This document shows, one piece after another, positions 44,214-52,200 of a DNA stretch of 53,961 nucleotides. The position numbers and the translations under genes are program-made. Position 1 is the first letter of the stretch. Each line of letters opens with the position of its first letter. The notes beneath the pieces were generated by a model that saw only the letters and a list, made by a program, of their open reading frames with translations, ran no database searches and was not told the origin of the DNA. Origin of the DNA: Deltaproteobacteria bacterium (lineage in GTDB: Bacteria > UBA10199 > JADFYH01); contig JADFYH010000019.1 in NCBI GenBank assembly GCA_015233135.1, positions 1 to 53,961 of the forward strand, written 5' to 3'.

Positions 44214-45356
44214 TCAAACAAAATCCTTCCGCTTAATCTTCTCCAAAATAATTTTCTCCGGCATGAGCGGATCGCGCGGATTGACCGAAAAAAAAGATTG
44301 CTGTTCGCAACGCCGTTTATTCTGAATCAGCCAGCGTAAAATATCGGCCAGGCCTTTATTTTTTTTATCTTTAAAAAAAGGATCATTCGCCAAGGCGTCG
44401 CGAGCTTTTTTCAAGGCGCGACCTTCGGTGACATCACTTTCTTTTACTCCATAATCCGGCAAATCGTAGCGTTTGATATCCTCCGGAAGCACGCCCAGAA
44501 ATTTCACTTCGGGTGCGCTGAAATCCGCATTGCGAATCAGACTAGCGGCCGAGCCTGCCTTGAGCGTACGAAAAATATTTTGTAGGGTATAGGCGTCGAG
44601 ATCTCCAAAAAAGAAGCAGGGAATTTCGAGCTGATCCTGAATCAGTTTGGTCCAACCCCGAACGGCATTCGAGGGCACCCCTTGAGCACCCAGGAGGATC
44701 ACAGGATGTCGCCGCGTAAAACCGCTGTTCACCAAGGTATTGGCCGTACCTTCCGATTCGACAATCAGACAAAAATCGATTTTCTTTTTGGCTTTTAATT
44801 TTAAACTTTGGGGACGATTTTTGGGTTGAAAAGGAGAAGTTCCCAGGCTGGATAAATCAATCGTCGCCTTGCTCCCGTCCGGCAAGGTTTCGGTGACCAC
44901 GAGTTGCTGACTATAAGTCTGGCCTCCTCGATCGTTCGCATAACAATTCAGATCTTCGCGATAACACTCCATCATTTCACAGATGAAATCGATGATGGAA
45001 TCACTTTCATCCTGATCGGCAAAGTCGAGTGGCTTCAGCGCCGCATTGTGTTTAATTTCACCTTTGGAAATGTAGTAAAGCTCACGTTTGGTGTTGGTGG
45101 CCCCCACTTCCAGATTTCGTAAAATCAACTCCAGCATAAAAATCGCCCGCGACATCTTCTGCACCGAGCTCACATTGAGTTCTGTGGAAACTTTTTTATC
45201 CCCCGCCGTCAAATAGCCCACTTTGGGACTATAAACAGAGTTGTCCAACGAACATCGGGTCGCCTGCAAAACCGGACGCCGCGCACGCTCCAGGTTGCGC
45301 AAAATGCGTTCGCACATTTCGATGGAAAGATCTTTTACGTCTACGTCGGAGGCCAT
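44214..45356 (-). CDS. Topoisomerase VI A subunit / Spo11-like protein, without a B subunit
   Basis: A 380-residue protein. A winged-helix/CAP domain holds Tyr94-Tyr95 in TNTKRELYYISKG, where one of the tyrosines corresponds to the active-site Tyr that forms the 5'-phosphotyrosyl DNA link. A TOPRIM domain follows with Glu200 (LIVESEG) and Asp252/Asp254 (FFGDLDAY). The catalytic set therefore looks complete and length matches archaeal Topo VI A (about 370-390). No GHKL-type B subunit is present in the window, and it would normally lie immediately upstream. Possible roles are a split Topo VI with a distant B, a mini-A-like stand-alone enzyme, or part of a defence system. The start has AAGGGA upstream. 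Confidence 0.85.
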   Translation of the reverse strand: MASDVDVKDLSIEMCERILRNLERARRPVLQATRCSLDNSVYSPKVGYLTAGDKKVSTELNVSSVQKMSRAIFMLELILRNLEVGATNTKRELYYISKGEIKHNAALKPLDFADQDESDSIIDFICEMMECYREDLNCYANDRGGQTYSQQLVVTETLPDGSKATIDLSSLGTSPFQPKNRPQSLKLKAKKKIDFCLIVESEGTANTLVNSGFTRRHPVILLGAQGVPSNAVRGWTKLIQDQLEIPCFFFGDLDAYTLQNIFRTLKAGSAASLIRNADFSAPEVKFLGVLPEDIKRYDLPDYGVKESDVTEGRALKKARDALANDPFFKDKKNKGLADILRWLIQNKRRCEQQSFFSVNPRDPLMPEKIILEKIKRKDFV

Positions 45357-45424
45357 AGGTTTTTCCCTTATCTTTTTAGTTCTTTCATGATTTCACAATC
45401 GACCAATAAAGACTCACCAAGCCT

Positions 45425-45526
45425 TTATTGAGCACCCGGCGACGCAGCAATCTGCGCGCTTTGAATACGCGATTTCAGCTGGTTTAAAAATTTTGAGTAA
45501 TCGTCGCCCTGAACAAGTTTAGTCAT
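45425..45526 (-). pseudogene. Remnant of a DUF1016/YhcG-type PDDEXK nuclease gene (5' end)
   Basis: A 33-codon frame, MTKLVQGDDYSKFLNQLKSRI then QSAQIAASPGAQ, then stop. The pattern DYSxFLxQLKxRIxSAQI matches the extreme N-terminus of DUF1016/YhcG proteins, which normally run to 300 or more residues. A good ribosome-binding site (GAGGAAG) precedes it, so a true gene once started here. Two further copies of this leader occur at 50569-50667 and 53664-53707. Confidence 0.65.
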
Positions 45527-45598
45527 GCTTATACTTCCTCAAAGAGGATTTTACGTAGAATTTTAGACAGTGCCTTCAATATATCAATATTTTTTAAA

Positions 45599-45664
45599 TG
45601 ACAACCGTATATTGTCAAAAATAAGTTGACGCTACAATAGATTAATGACAACTTAAAGTTGTCA
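45599..45664 (+). promoter_or_regulatory. Promoter flanked by two TGACAA-N7-TTGTCA operators
   Basis: Two dyads with identical geometry lie at 45599-45617 and 45646-45664, centres 47 bp apart. The second is a perfect 11-bp inverted repeat reaching to 2 bases before the ATG. Between them TACAAT (45633-45638) is a good -10 and TTGTCA (45612-45617) a possible -35 with 15-bp spacing. This would be a self-repressed promoter. Confidence 0.7.
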
Positions 45665-45666
45665 TT

Positions 45667-47001
45667 ATGGACAAACCAACAACAACCATAGACTCGGTAC
45701 TGCAATGGATGAAAGAGGGAGAAGGAGAATCTAGCAAGTTTAAACAAAGCCTTTCAACCGATCTTGGGAAAACCATTGTTGCTTTTGGCAACACCAATGG
45801 TGGCGTTATTTTGATTGGGGTTGATGATGAGGGGCAGCTGGTTGGATTAAAGGGGAAAAATGTTCTTCAGGATATTTCGGATGCCATTGCCGGGGTTGTT
45901 CCAGCACCCAAGGTTTCTGTAGAAGAAGTTGCTTTTGGCGACAGAAAGGTCGCCATTATTCATGTGGAAAAGGGCGCCCATCTTTATTCCTGCCGCAATG
46001 TTGTGTATATCCGCGTGGGTCGAAATAATAGACCTCTTTCCATTCAGGAAGTGATTGAAAAGGGGAGTGAAAGCCTGCGTATTTTTTTTGATGAAATGCC
46101 CTCACAGGCTAATATTGCAGCCATTGATAAGAAATTGGTCAAAAAATTTTTGAAGGTAAGAGAAGAGGTTCGTGGCGTTCGACACCCTACTCTTTCCGAA
46201 GACCGTCAGCTACAGTTGCTCCGAATTTTGAAATCTGGAAAAAATCAGCTCACACAAGGAGGCCTGCTTTTTTTTGGACGAGATCCCCAGAAATGGATCC
46301 CGCAAGCCCGTGTTCATTGTGTTCATTTTTTGGATGACGAAATGCAACGTTATACTAACCAGCGTTTTTTCGAGGGGTCACTTTGGTTAATGATGGAAGA
46401 GATTGAAACCTATCTTCGCTCTCACCTACAAAGATCGGGTGGGCAAAAAACTGGCTTTCGTCGTCTTGAAAAATTTGAATACCCACTGGAAGCCATTCGT
46501 GAGGCATTGTTGAATGCCATGATTCACAGAAATTATTTTAGTGCTGCAGACATCAAAATGTTTTTCTTTCCCAATCGTCTTCTCATTCGAAATCCCGGAT
46601 CATTTCCACCGGGTGTGACCCCAGAATTGCCGGAACATCGACCCCGCAATCCTCTGTTGGCCCAGTTTTTTTATGATGTAGGTCTTGTGGAAAAATACGG
46701 AAGCGGCATCGAAACGATGCGTCGGCTTTGTGGTGACACGGCTTCTGTAACCTTGTCTTTTGATCTGAGAGAATCTTCCACTACCCTCATTTTTCAGAAA
46801 AAAGAGGGAACTGTTCAGCGAGATCTGCTGGATGAAAAAATATTAAAACGTCTCGAACAAGGAGCTGCTAGAAGTGCTGAACTTGTAAGCCTGACGGGCA
46901 TTTCACGTCAGGCTGTGACAAAGCGATTAAACCGATTGCTCGTTGCTGGCACCATTCGCCGTGAAGGAAGTGGTGCTGGGGTTGTTTATTACCAGAGCTA
47001 A
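45667..47001 (+). CDS. AlbA/Schlafen-type putative DNA-binding protein with C-terminal HTH
   Basis: A 444-residue protein of the RecG-like/AlbA_2 family. The N-terminal AlbA_2 domain is at ~20-130 (GESSKFKQSLS, IVAFGNTNGGVILIGVDDEG). A HATPase_c_4-type region includes EAIREALLNAMIHRNYF and GLVEKYGSGIETMRRLC. A C-terminal winged helix (ILKRLEQGAARSAELVSLTGISRQAVTKRLNRL) is present. Such proteins are regulators or defence-related ATP-binding proteins. There is no Shine-Dalgarno before the ATG and the operator nearly abuts it, so translation may be leaderless or start further in (MKEGEGES). Fragments of this gene occur at 52134-52197. Confidence 0.87.
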   Translation: MDKPTTTIDSVLQWMKEGEGESSKFKQSLSTDLGKTIVAFGNTNGGVILIGVDDEGQLVGLKGKNVLQDISDAIAGVVPAPKVSVEEVAFGDRKVAIIHVEKGAHLYSCRNVVYIRVGRNNRPLSIQEVIEKGSESLRIFFDEMPSQANIAAIDKKLVKKFLKVREEVRGVRHPTLSEDRQLQLLRILKSGKNQLTQGGLLFFGRDPQKWIPQARVHCVHFLDDEMQRYTNQRFFEGSLWLMMEEIETYLRSHLQRSGGQKTGFRRLEKFEYPLEAIREALLNAMIHRNYFSAADIKMFFFPNRLLIRNPGSFPPGVTPELPEHRPRNPLLAQFFYDVGLVEKYGSGIETMRRLCGDTASVTLSFDLRESSTTLIFQKKEGTVQRDLLDEKILKRLEQGAARSAELVSLTGISRQAVTKRLNRLLVAGTIRREGSGAGVVYYQS

Positions 47002-47022
47002 GAATCTTAGCCTTTGAAGTGA

Positions 47023-49737
47023 TCACTCCCCCAAAGCCCGATGAATATCCAGCCTCAAAGTTTTAATTAATTCCTCATTCCCCATTTCTGTCAGTACACT
47101 TTGTGAACTGCCCTCCAGAATATTTTCGGCCAACTCTTTTTTGGATTCAATCAGTGCGTCAATTTTTTCTTCAATGGTTCCCCGACAGATGAACTTATGC
47201 ACCAGGACATTTTTTTTCTGACCTATCCGAAAGGCCCGGTCTGTCGCCTGATTTTCCACGGCAGGGTTCCACCAGCGGTCGAAGTGAATCACATGAGAAG
47301 CGGCCGTTAAATTTAATCCTGTGCCTCCAGCTTTGACGGAGAGAATAAAATAGGGAGGTCCTTGCTCTTGTTGAAAGGCTTCTACTCTTTCTTTTCTTTT
47401 GGGGATGGGAGTTTTTCCATCCAAGCTGACTCCTCTTTTTTTGAAGAGAGAAAATAGATAATCGTCCAAAGGCCCTACGATTTCGCTAAACTGGGTGAAG
47501 ATCAGAACCTTTTCCTGGCGGCTGAGGATGGGTTCACAGATTTCGGCGAGACGAAGGAATTTTCCACTTTGTTCTGCAGTATAATTTCCATCTCCCAAAA
47601 ATTGAGCGGGATGATTGCAGAGCTGTTTCAAGCGCATCAAACAAGCCAAGATAATTCCTCGACGTTGAATATCATTTTTTTCTTCGCTTAATCTTTCCAA
47701 GTCTTTGCTTAAGGCCTCCACACATTGTTCGTAGAGCACGGTCTGCATTTTGCTTAAACTACAATAAGCCTTGAGTTCCGTTTTTTCAGGAAGGTCTTGA
47801 ATAATCTTTTTATCGGTCTTCAATCTTCTTAAAAGATAGGGCGCAATCAAGCTGCGAAGAGGGGCGTAGGATTCTGTACTGGAAGCTTCCTGCATTTTTT
47901 TAATATAATCTTTGAAAGCCTTCGAGGAACCTAACAGCCCCGGACAAATAAAATCGAAAAGAGACCAAAGATCGGTCAAACTATTTTCCAGTGGTGTTCC
48001 TGTCAAAGCCAGGCGGATACTGCTTTTTAACTCTTTTGCGGCTTTTGTTTGCAGAGAGCCCGGATTTTTAATCGCCTGCGCTTCATCCAAAACCAGCACT
48101 CCCCAGGTGATTGTTTTTGCCCACGCGAAACGAGTGAGACCTGCATAGCTGAGTAAAATGATATCGTAAGCTTGAAGGGTTTCAGCATTCATCCTGTTCA
48201 ATTCAAGGGACGAAATTTCAGAAGGATGAGCGATGAGCACTTTTAAATGCGGCGCAAAGCGCTGGACCTCGCTCTTCCAATTGGCAAGCAGGGAAGCGGG
48301 CACAACAATCAGGTTCGGAATTTTGGATTTTTCATTTTCTTTTTTTAATCCAGAAAGAAAGGCAATGACCTGCAAGGTTTTTCCCAAACCCATATCATCC
48401 GCCAAACAGCCTCCCAAGCCAAGTTGCTGCAAAAGATAGAGCCATTGTATCCCCTGCTTTTGATAAGGTCTCAGGCAGGCCTTTACCCAGCTGTCTATCT
48501 TTAATGCAGTGCTCTTTTCAGGATTTTTGAGTTGCTGCAGCCGTGCTTCCAAGCCTTTCCCCACCAGCACTTGAGACCATTCGTGAATTGCGGTTTCTGA
48601 AAAATCTTCCGCAGTTCTTCCCAAAGACACGCCCGATAAAAGCCGCATGGCTTCTGCATAAGAGAGCAAGCCTTTTGCAGCGAGACCTTGAACTTTTTTC
48701 CAATGATCCAAAGTTTCTTTTAATTTTTCAGGATCAATTTCTACCCATTGGCCTTTCAGATAATGCAAGCCTTTGGTGAGTTTTAAAATTTCATTAAATT
48801 CTTTTTCGGAAAGAGAAATTCCGTTCAAACTCAGCTCCATCGAAAAATCGAGCAGAGCGTCAGCACCTAATTTTACAATTTTATTCTCACCAATTTTCAC
48901 ACTCACTTGAGGCCGCGGAACTTTTTGGCTGGCCCACCAGTTGGGGACTTTCACTACCACTCCGCTTGCTTCAAATTTTGGAATCTCTTTTAAAAAAGTA
49001 AAAGTATCGCCGGCATTCAAGAGAAGTGGACGATAAATCTTCCCTTCCTCCACCCAGCGTTTTAAAAGCACACTTTTTTCGGCGGCTTTCTGAATGGGTA
49101 AAAGCAAATGCAGTAAAGTCTGATGATCTTTGGCATACTCGTCCAAGGCTTTGCCCAAGGGTTTATGTTGCACGCGTGCATCCACCGCAGAAAGGCGATC
49201 CGCATAGGTGGCCAGAAAGGCAAAAGGTTTTTGCTCATCACGTTTATTTTCTGCCAGATGAAAACAGATGCGACCGATAAGATTAAACACCGGATTTTGT
49301 TGTTTGAGATAATCTTCCAAATTTCCTGAGAAAGAAGCAAAGTCCGTTTCAAAAGCCAGCTGTAAAGAAGCCCATAGCTTTTTTAAAATTTCCAGGTTGA
49401 GATATTCTGCTCCCTGCATAGGGGGCGTTTCCAGAAGAAGGTCTTCTAAAAAATCATCGGAAGGAACAGGGATTTGTGCCGAAACAGGAAGATCTTTTTT
49501 AAAATCGGGATGTTTGCAAAGCTCTTGAAAAAAAATCTGCGAAAAAGTTCTCCAATATTTCCAGGTCGAATGCAGTTCCTCTTGAGCAAGAACTCCTCCC
49601 AAATAAAGAAGAAGGAAGCCCTCTCCTTTTTCAAAAACAGAACGAATTTTCCGCAATGCAGCCTGTGACAGTAAAGAGGAGGCTCCGTCAGATTCCAGGA
49701 GATACAAATGTCCCTGAGGACTTAAGGCGAGTTCCAC
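47023..49737 (-). CDS. SNF2-family DNA-dependent ATPase/helicase
   Basis: A 904-residue bacterial SNF2 protein. The N-terminal ~415 residues are the family-specific accessory region without catalytic motifs. The two RecA-like lobes start at about 425: motif I DDMGLGKT (447-454), motif II DEAQ (551-554), motif III LTGTP, and in lobe 2 SVKAGGTGLNLTAA and DRAFRIGQ. It translocates on duplex DNA to remodel protein-DNA complexes; many such proteins sit in defence or repair loci. It follows the SWIM-finger gene by 3 bases. Its 3' end (27 bp) is duplicated at 53637-53663. Confidence 0.93.
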   Translation of the reverse strand: MELALSPQGHLYLLESDGASSLLSQAALRKIRSVFEKGEGFLLLYLGGVLAQEELHSTWKYWRTFSQIFFQELCKHPDFKKDLPVSAQIPVPSDDFLEDLLLETPPMQGAEYLNLEILKKLWASLQLAFETDFASFSGNLEDYLKQQNPVFNLIGRICFHLAENKRDEQKPFAFLATYADRLSAVDARVQHKPLGKALDEYAKDHQTLLHLLLPIQKAAEKSVLLKRWVEEGKIYRPLLLNAGDTFTFLKEIPKFEASGVVVKVPNWWASQKVPRPQVSVKIGENKIVKLGADALLDFSMELSLNGISLSEKEFNEILKLTKGLHYLKGQWVEIDPEKLKETLDHWKKVQGLAAKGLLSYAEAMRLLSGVSLGRTAEDFSETAIHEWSQVLVGKGLEARLQQLKNPEKSTALKIDSWVKACLRPYQKQGIQWLYLLQQLGLGGCLADDMGLGKTLQVIAFLSGLKKENEKSKIPNLIVVPASLLANWKSEVQRFAPHLKVLIAHPSEISSLELNRMNAETLQAYDIILLSYAGLTRFAWAKTITWGVLVLDEAQAIKNPGSLQTKAAKELKSSIRLALTGTPLENSLTDLWSLFDFICPGLLGSSKAFKDYIKKMQEASSTESYAPLRSLIAPYLLRRLKTDKKIIQDLPEKTELKAYCSLSKMQTVLYEQCVEALSKDLERLSEEKNDIQRRGIILACLMRLKQLCNHPAQFLGDGNYTAEQSGKFLRLAEICEPILSRQEKVLIFTQFSEIVGPLDDYLFSLFKKRGVSLDGKTPIPKRKERVEAFQQEQGPPYFILSVKAGGTGLNLTAASHVIHFDRWWNPAVENQATDRAFRIGQKKNVLVHKFICRGTIEEKIDALIESKKELAENILEGSSQSVLTEMGNEELIKTLRLDIHRALGE

Positions 49738-49740
49738 TTT

Positions 49741-50568
49741 TTAAAGTCTCCGCTTCGTTTTCTTTTTTGCTTTTGCTTTAACTCTTATCGCTTTTATAGA
49801 TTTCTTTTTTATTTTCCTGTCACTATTCTTTTCAGGCTTTTTCTCAGGCTCAGCTTTGGAACCCAGATCAATTCCGAAAATATTTTCAAGCTCACCCGTG
49901 TCAAAAGAATCGTCCGAAGAAGTTTGAATGTTTTTCTTCACATCCATTTGAGTAATCAAATCTTTCTGACTGACTTTGCGAAGAGTAAAAAGCAGCTCGG
50001 GTTTTTCATCCAAACGTATAGCCGCTCCATACAAAACCGCCGCCACATGTTTGCACATGTCTGCCCAATCGGGGCAAGAGCAGGAAAGTTTAATTTGTTT
50101 GGGATGAGGGAAAAGCCCCGTCTGCGCCTGCGTCATCACTTGCATCACAGGTTTGGAAAGTTTTCCCTGAAGCAGTTCAATTAACGAATCAATCTGCCCC
50201 GAACATTGATCCACCAAAAGCTTCCATTGGGCAGCAGGCATTGCCGTAATTGAAATCTCGATTTCATAAAGAGCGCTTCCTTGCACCAAGGCCGCAATCT
50301 TTCCTTCACTCATTTTAAGATCCAGCACCGCTCCTTGCCGCAAATACGATCTTCCCCGTGGAAGCCGATTGGAATAATCACTATAGGCTTCCAAATTTTT
50401 ACACCAGGATTGCCCCCAGAAGGTGTTGGAAATTTTATTACCCTGTAGGCAAACAGGATTTAGATTCATCCCTTTTTTCTTAAGCTGGGCCAGTTTCCTG
50501 GCTGCCTTTGCTTTTTTCTCAGCAACAGGAACATAGGGTGGCCAGAAATTGTCGTAGTAACGTGCCAT
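49741..50568 (-). CDS. SWIM zinc-finger protein
   Basis: A 275-residue protein with a CxCx6CxH SWIM motif (CSCPDWADMCKH at about residue 175) and a Lys-rich C-terminus. It pairs with SNF2 helicases in many bacteria, where the two are neighbouring genes. The start is ATG 50568 (MARYYDNFWPPYVPVAEKKAK) because AAAGGA precedes it and family members begin there. An upstream in-frame ATG at 50667 adds 33 residues that match the DUF1016 leader at 45425-45526, not the SWIM family, so that extension looks like an in-frame fusion with a gene remnant. Confidence 0.87.
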   Translation of the reverse strand: MARYYDNFWPPYVPVAEKKAKAARKLAQLKKKGMNLNPVCLQGNKISNTFWGQSWCKNLEAYSDYSNRLPRGRSYLRQGAVLDLKMSEGKIAALVQGSALYEIEISITAMPAAQWKLLVDQCSGQIDSLIELLQGKLSKPVMQVMTQAQTGLFPHPKQIKLSCSCPDWADMCKHVAAVLYGAAIRLDEKPELLFTLRKVSQKDLITQMDVKKNIQTSSDDSFDTGELENIFGIDLGSKAEPEKKPEKNSDRKIKKKSIKAIRVKAKAKKKTKRRL

Positions 50569-50667
50569 AAAATATCCTTTGTTTTTTTCTACCTGAATTA
50601 CTTTGTATGCGCGACTTAGCTGGTTTAAAAAATTCGAATACTCGTTGTTCTGAACAAGTTTATTCAT
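50569..50667 (-). pseudogene. DUF1016-type leader fused in frame to the SWIM gene
   Basis: The codons read MNKLVQNNEYSNFLNQLSRA then YKVIQVEKNKGYF. The first half matches the remnant at 45425-45526 (KLVQ..xYSxFLNQL). It has its own GGGGGAG upstream. It may be translated as an extension of the SWIM protein or may represent the stump of a deleted gene. Confidence 0.6.
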
Positions 50668-50675
50668 TTTAACAC

Positions 50676-50792
50676 TCCCCCAAACAAATTTTTCACAACG
50701 CTACTCCAAACGCAATTTTTATCTCAAAAATTAAAAACAAAACCACAACTCTAGTTCAAGTGTAAACCGATAAATACCGTTGGGTGCTGTAT
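50676..50792. repeat. 117-bp duplicated segment, copy A
   Basis: From TCCCCCAAACAAATTTTT to the end of GGGTGCTGTAT. About 96% identical by eye to 53717-53833, with only a few mismatches. It lies upstream of the SWIM gene and contains no gene. Confidence 0.9.
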
Positions 50793-50834
50793 TGGACGAC
50801 TTTTTATTTGTTAACCATTTTTGATGGAGGAAAT

Positions 50835-52076
50835 ATGAAACAAAAACTGATTGGCTGTGCCGTGCTGGCATTAGCCTTGCTGGGGGGGGTGAGGCAGGGC
50901 TTTGCTCAGTGCACTATCACGACGGTTGCAGGGAATGGCAGCAATGCTTTTTCAGGAGATGGAGGACTAGCAAGCAGTGCTGAGTTAAACCATCCAGTGG
51001 GGCTTGTGTTCGATAGTACCGGCAATCTTTATTTCTCTGATGCCTATAATTATAGAATTCGAAAGATAGATACGAGTGAAACCATCACGACATTCGCAAG
51101 CAACGGCACTTTTGGCTTTTCAGTGGATGGATTTTGGGATCCAAAAGGGCTTACATTCGATCGAGAGGGAAATCTTTACATCGCTGATGGAAACAGAGTC
51201 CGAAAAGTGGATCATATTACTGGTACAATATCGACAGTTGCTGGAATTGATACTAATGATTTTTATGTTTATTCTATGTATTCTGTGGACGATGGAGGGC
51301 TAGCAACTATCACTCGGCTGTTAAACCCTTCAAGTGTTGCATTCGACAACGCCAATAATCTTTATATCGCTGAGTTGGATCATTGGGGCTCTGGTAAGAG
51401 TAGAATCCGGAAGGTAGACCATATTACTGGCATCATATCGACAATTGCTGGGAATGGTGGTTACGGTTGTTTTGGTGATTCCAGACCAGCGATCAATGCT
51501 CAATTTAGAAATCCGCAAGGGCTTGTATTTGATAGCGCTGACAATCTTTATATCCTCGATGATGGTTGCGGAGTAATTCGGAAAATAGATACAAGCGGGG
51601 CTATAACAACTGTTGCATATGGGCTGAATAACCCCTTAGGCTTTACTATCGATCGAAATGGAAATTTTTACATTGCTGAGGGTATTAGCGGGGCTAGTGG
51701 CAACAGCATAATCCGAAAGGTGCAACATGGTACTGGTATCATATCGACAGTTGCTGGTAATGGTACTACTGGTTATTCCGGAGATGGAGGGCCAGCAACC
51801 AGTGCTCAGCTAAGTCAGCCTCAAGGTGTTACGTTAGATAGTGCAGGCAATCTTTATATCGCTGACTGGGACAATTCCAGAATTCGAAAAGTAACCTGTG
51901 AATCAACTGCCCCTATTCCTAACCTCATCTACCAACAACTGCCACAGCCCATTCCCCATTTTGAACCCAGACCAATCACACCAATCACACCGATCATTAA
52001 CAGCAGGCCAGTTGTACAACCGGTGCAGCAAAAAAATGTTTGGTATAATAATCTCTTTAATTTTTTTAAGAAATAA
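50835..52076 (+). CDS. Secreted NHL-repeat protein
   Basis: A 413-residue protein with a signal peptide (MKQKLIGCAVLALALLG...GFAQ) and five to six NHL/beta-propeller repeats. Each has the pattern GLVFDSxGNLYFSD..N.RIRKI and is separated by TxAGNG..(Y/F)SGDGG. The repeats occupy nearly the whole mature part; a Pro-rich tail follows (PIPNLIYQQLPQPIPHF). NHL propellers are protein or ligand binding modules; no catalytic residues are evident. The start is placed at MKQK because GGAGG precedes it; ATG 50784 would add 17 residues that break the signal peptide. A strong terminator follows. Confidence 0.9.
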   Translation: MKQKLIGCAVLALALLGGVRQGFAQCTITTVAGNGSNAFSGDGGLASSAELNHPVGLVFDSTGNLYFSDAYNYRIRKIDTSETITTFASNGTFGFSVDGFWDPKGLTFDREGNLYIADGNRVRKVDHITGTISTVAGIDTNDFYVYSMYSVDDGGLATITRLLNPSSVAFDNANNLYIAELDHWGSGKSRIRKVDHITGIISTIAGNGGYGCFGDSRPAINAQFRNPQGLVFDSADNLYILDDGCGVIRKIDTSGAITTVAYGLNNPLGFTIDRNGNFYIAEGISGASGNSIIRKVQHGTGIISTVAGNGTTGYSGDGGPATSAQLSQPQGVTLDSAGNLYIADWDNSRIRKVTCESTAPIPNLIYQQLPQPIPHFEPRPITPITPIINSRPVVQPVQQKNVWYNNLFNFFKK

Positions 52077-52095
52077 TAGAGTTGCAATTCAGCAA

Positions 52096-52127
52096 AAAGG
52101 CAGCCCGATGGGGCTGCCTTTTTTTTT
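52096..52127 (+). terminator. Rho-independent terminator of the NHL-repeat gene
   Basis: AAAGGCAGCCC-GATG-GGGCTGCCTTT is an 11-bp stem with a tetraloop followed by a run of T. It stands 20 bases after the stop. Confidence 0.92.
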
Positions 52128-52133
52128 GCGCCG

Positions 52134-52197
52134 AATATTTTTTAAATGACAACTGTTGGCCCAGTTTTTTTATGATGTGGCCCTCGTGGAAAAATTA
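52134..52197 (+). pseudogene. Deletion scar of the AlbA-type gene and its upstream region
   Basis: AATATTTTTTAAATGACAAC (52134-52153) matches 45586-45605, just before and into the AlbA operator. The next 26 bases (CTGTTGGCCCAGTTTTTTTA then TGATGT) match 46654-46679 exactly, inside the AlbA gene. About 18 more bases match with a few mismatches. So a second copy of the AlbA gene once stood here and lost about 1.05 kb. Confidence 0.8.
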
Positions 52198-52200
52198 AGT

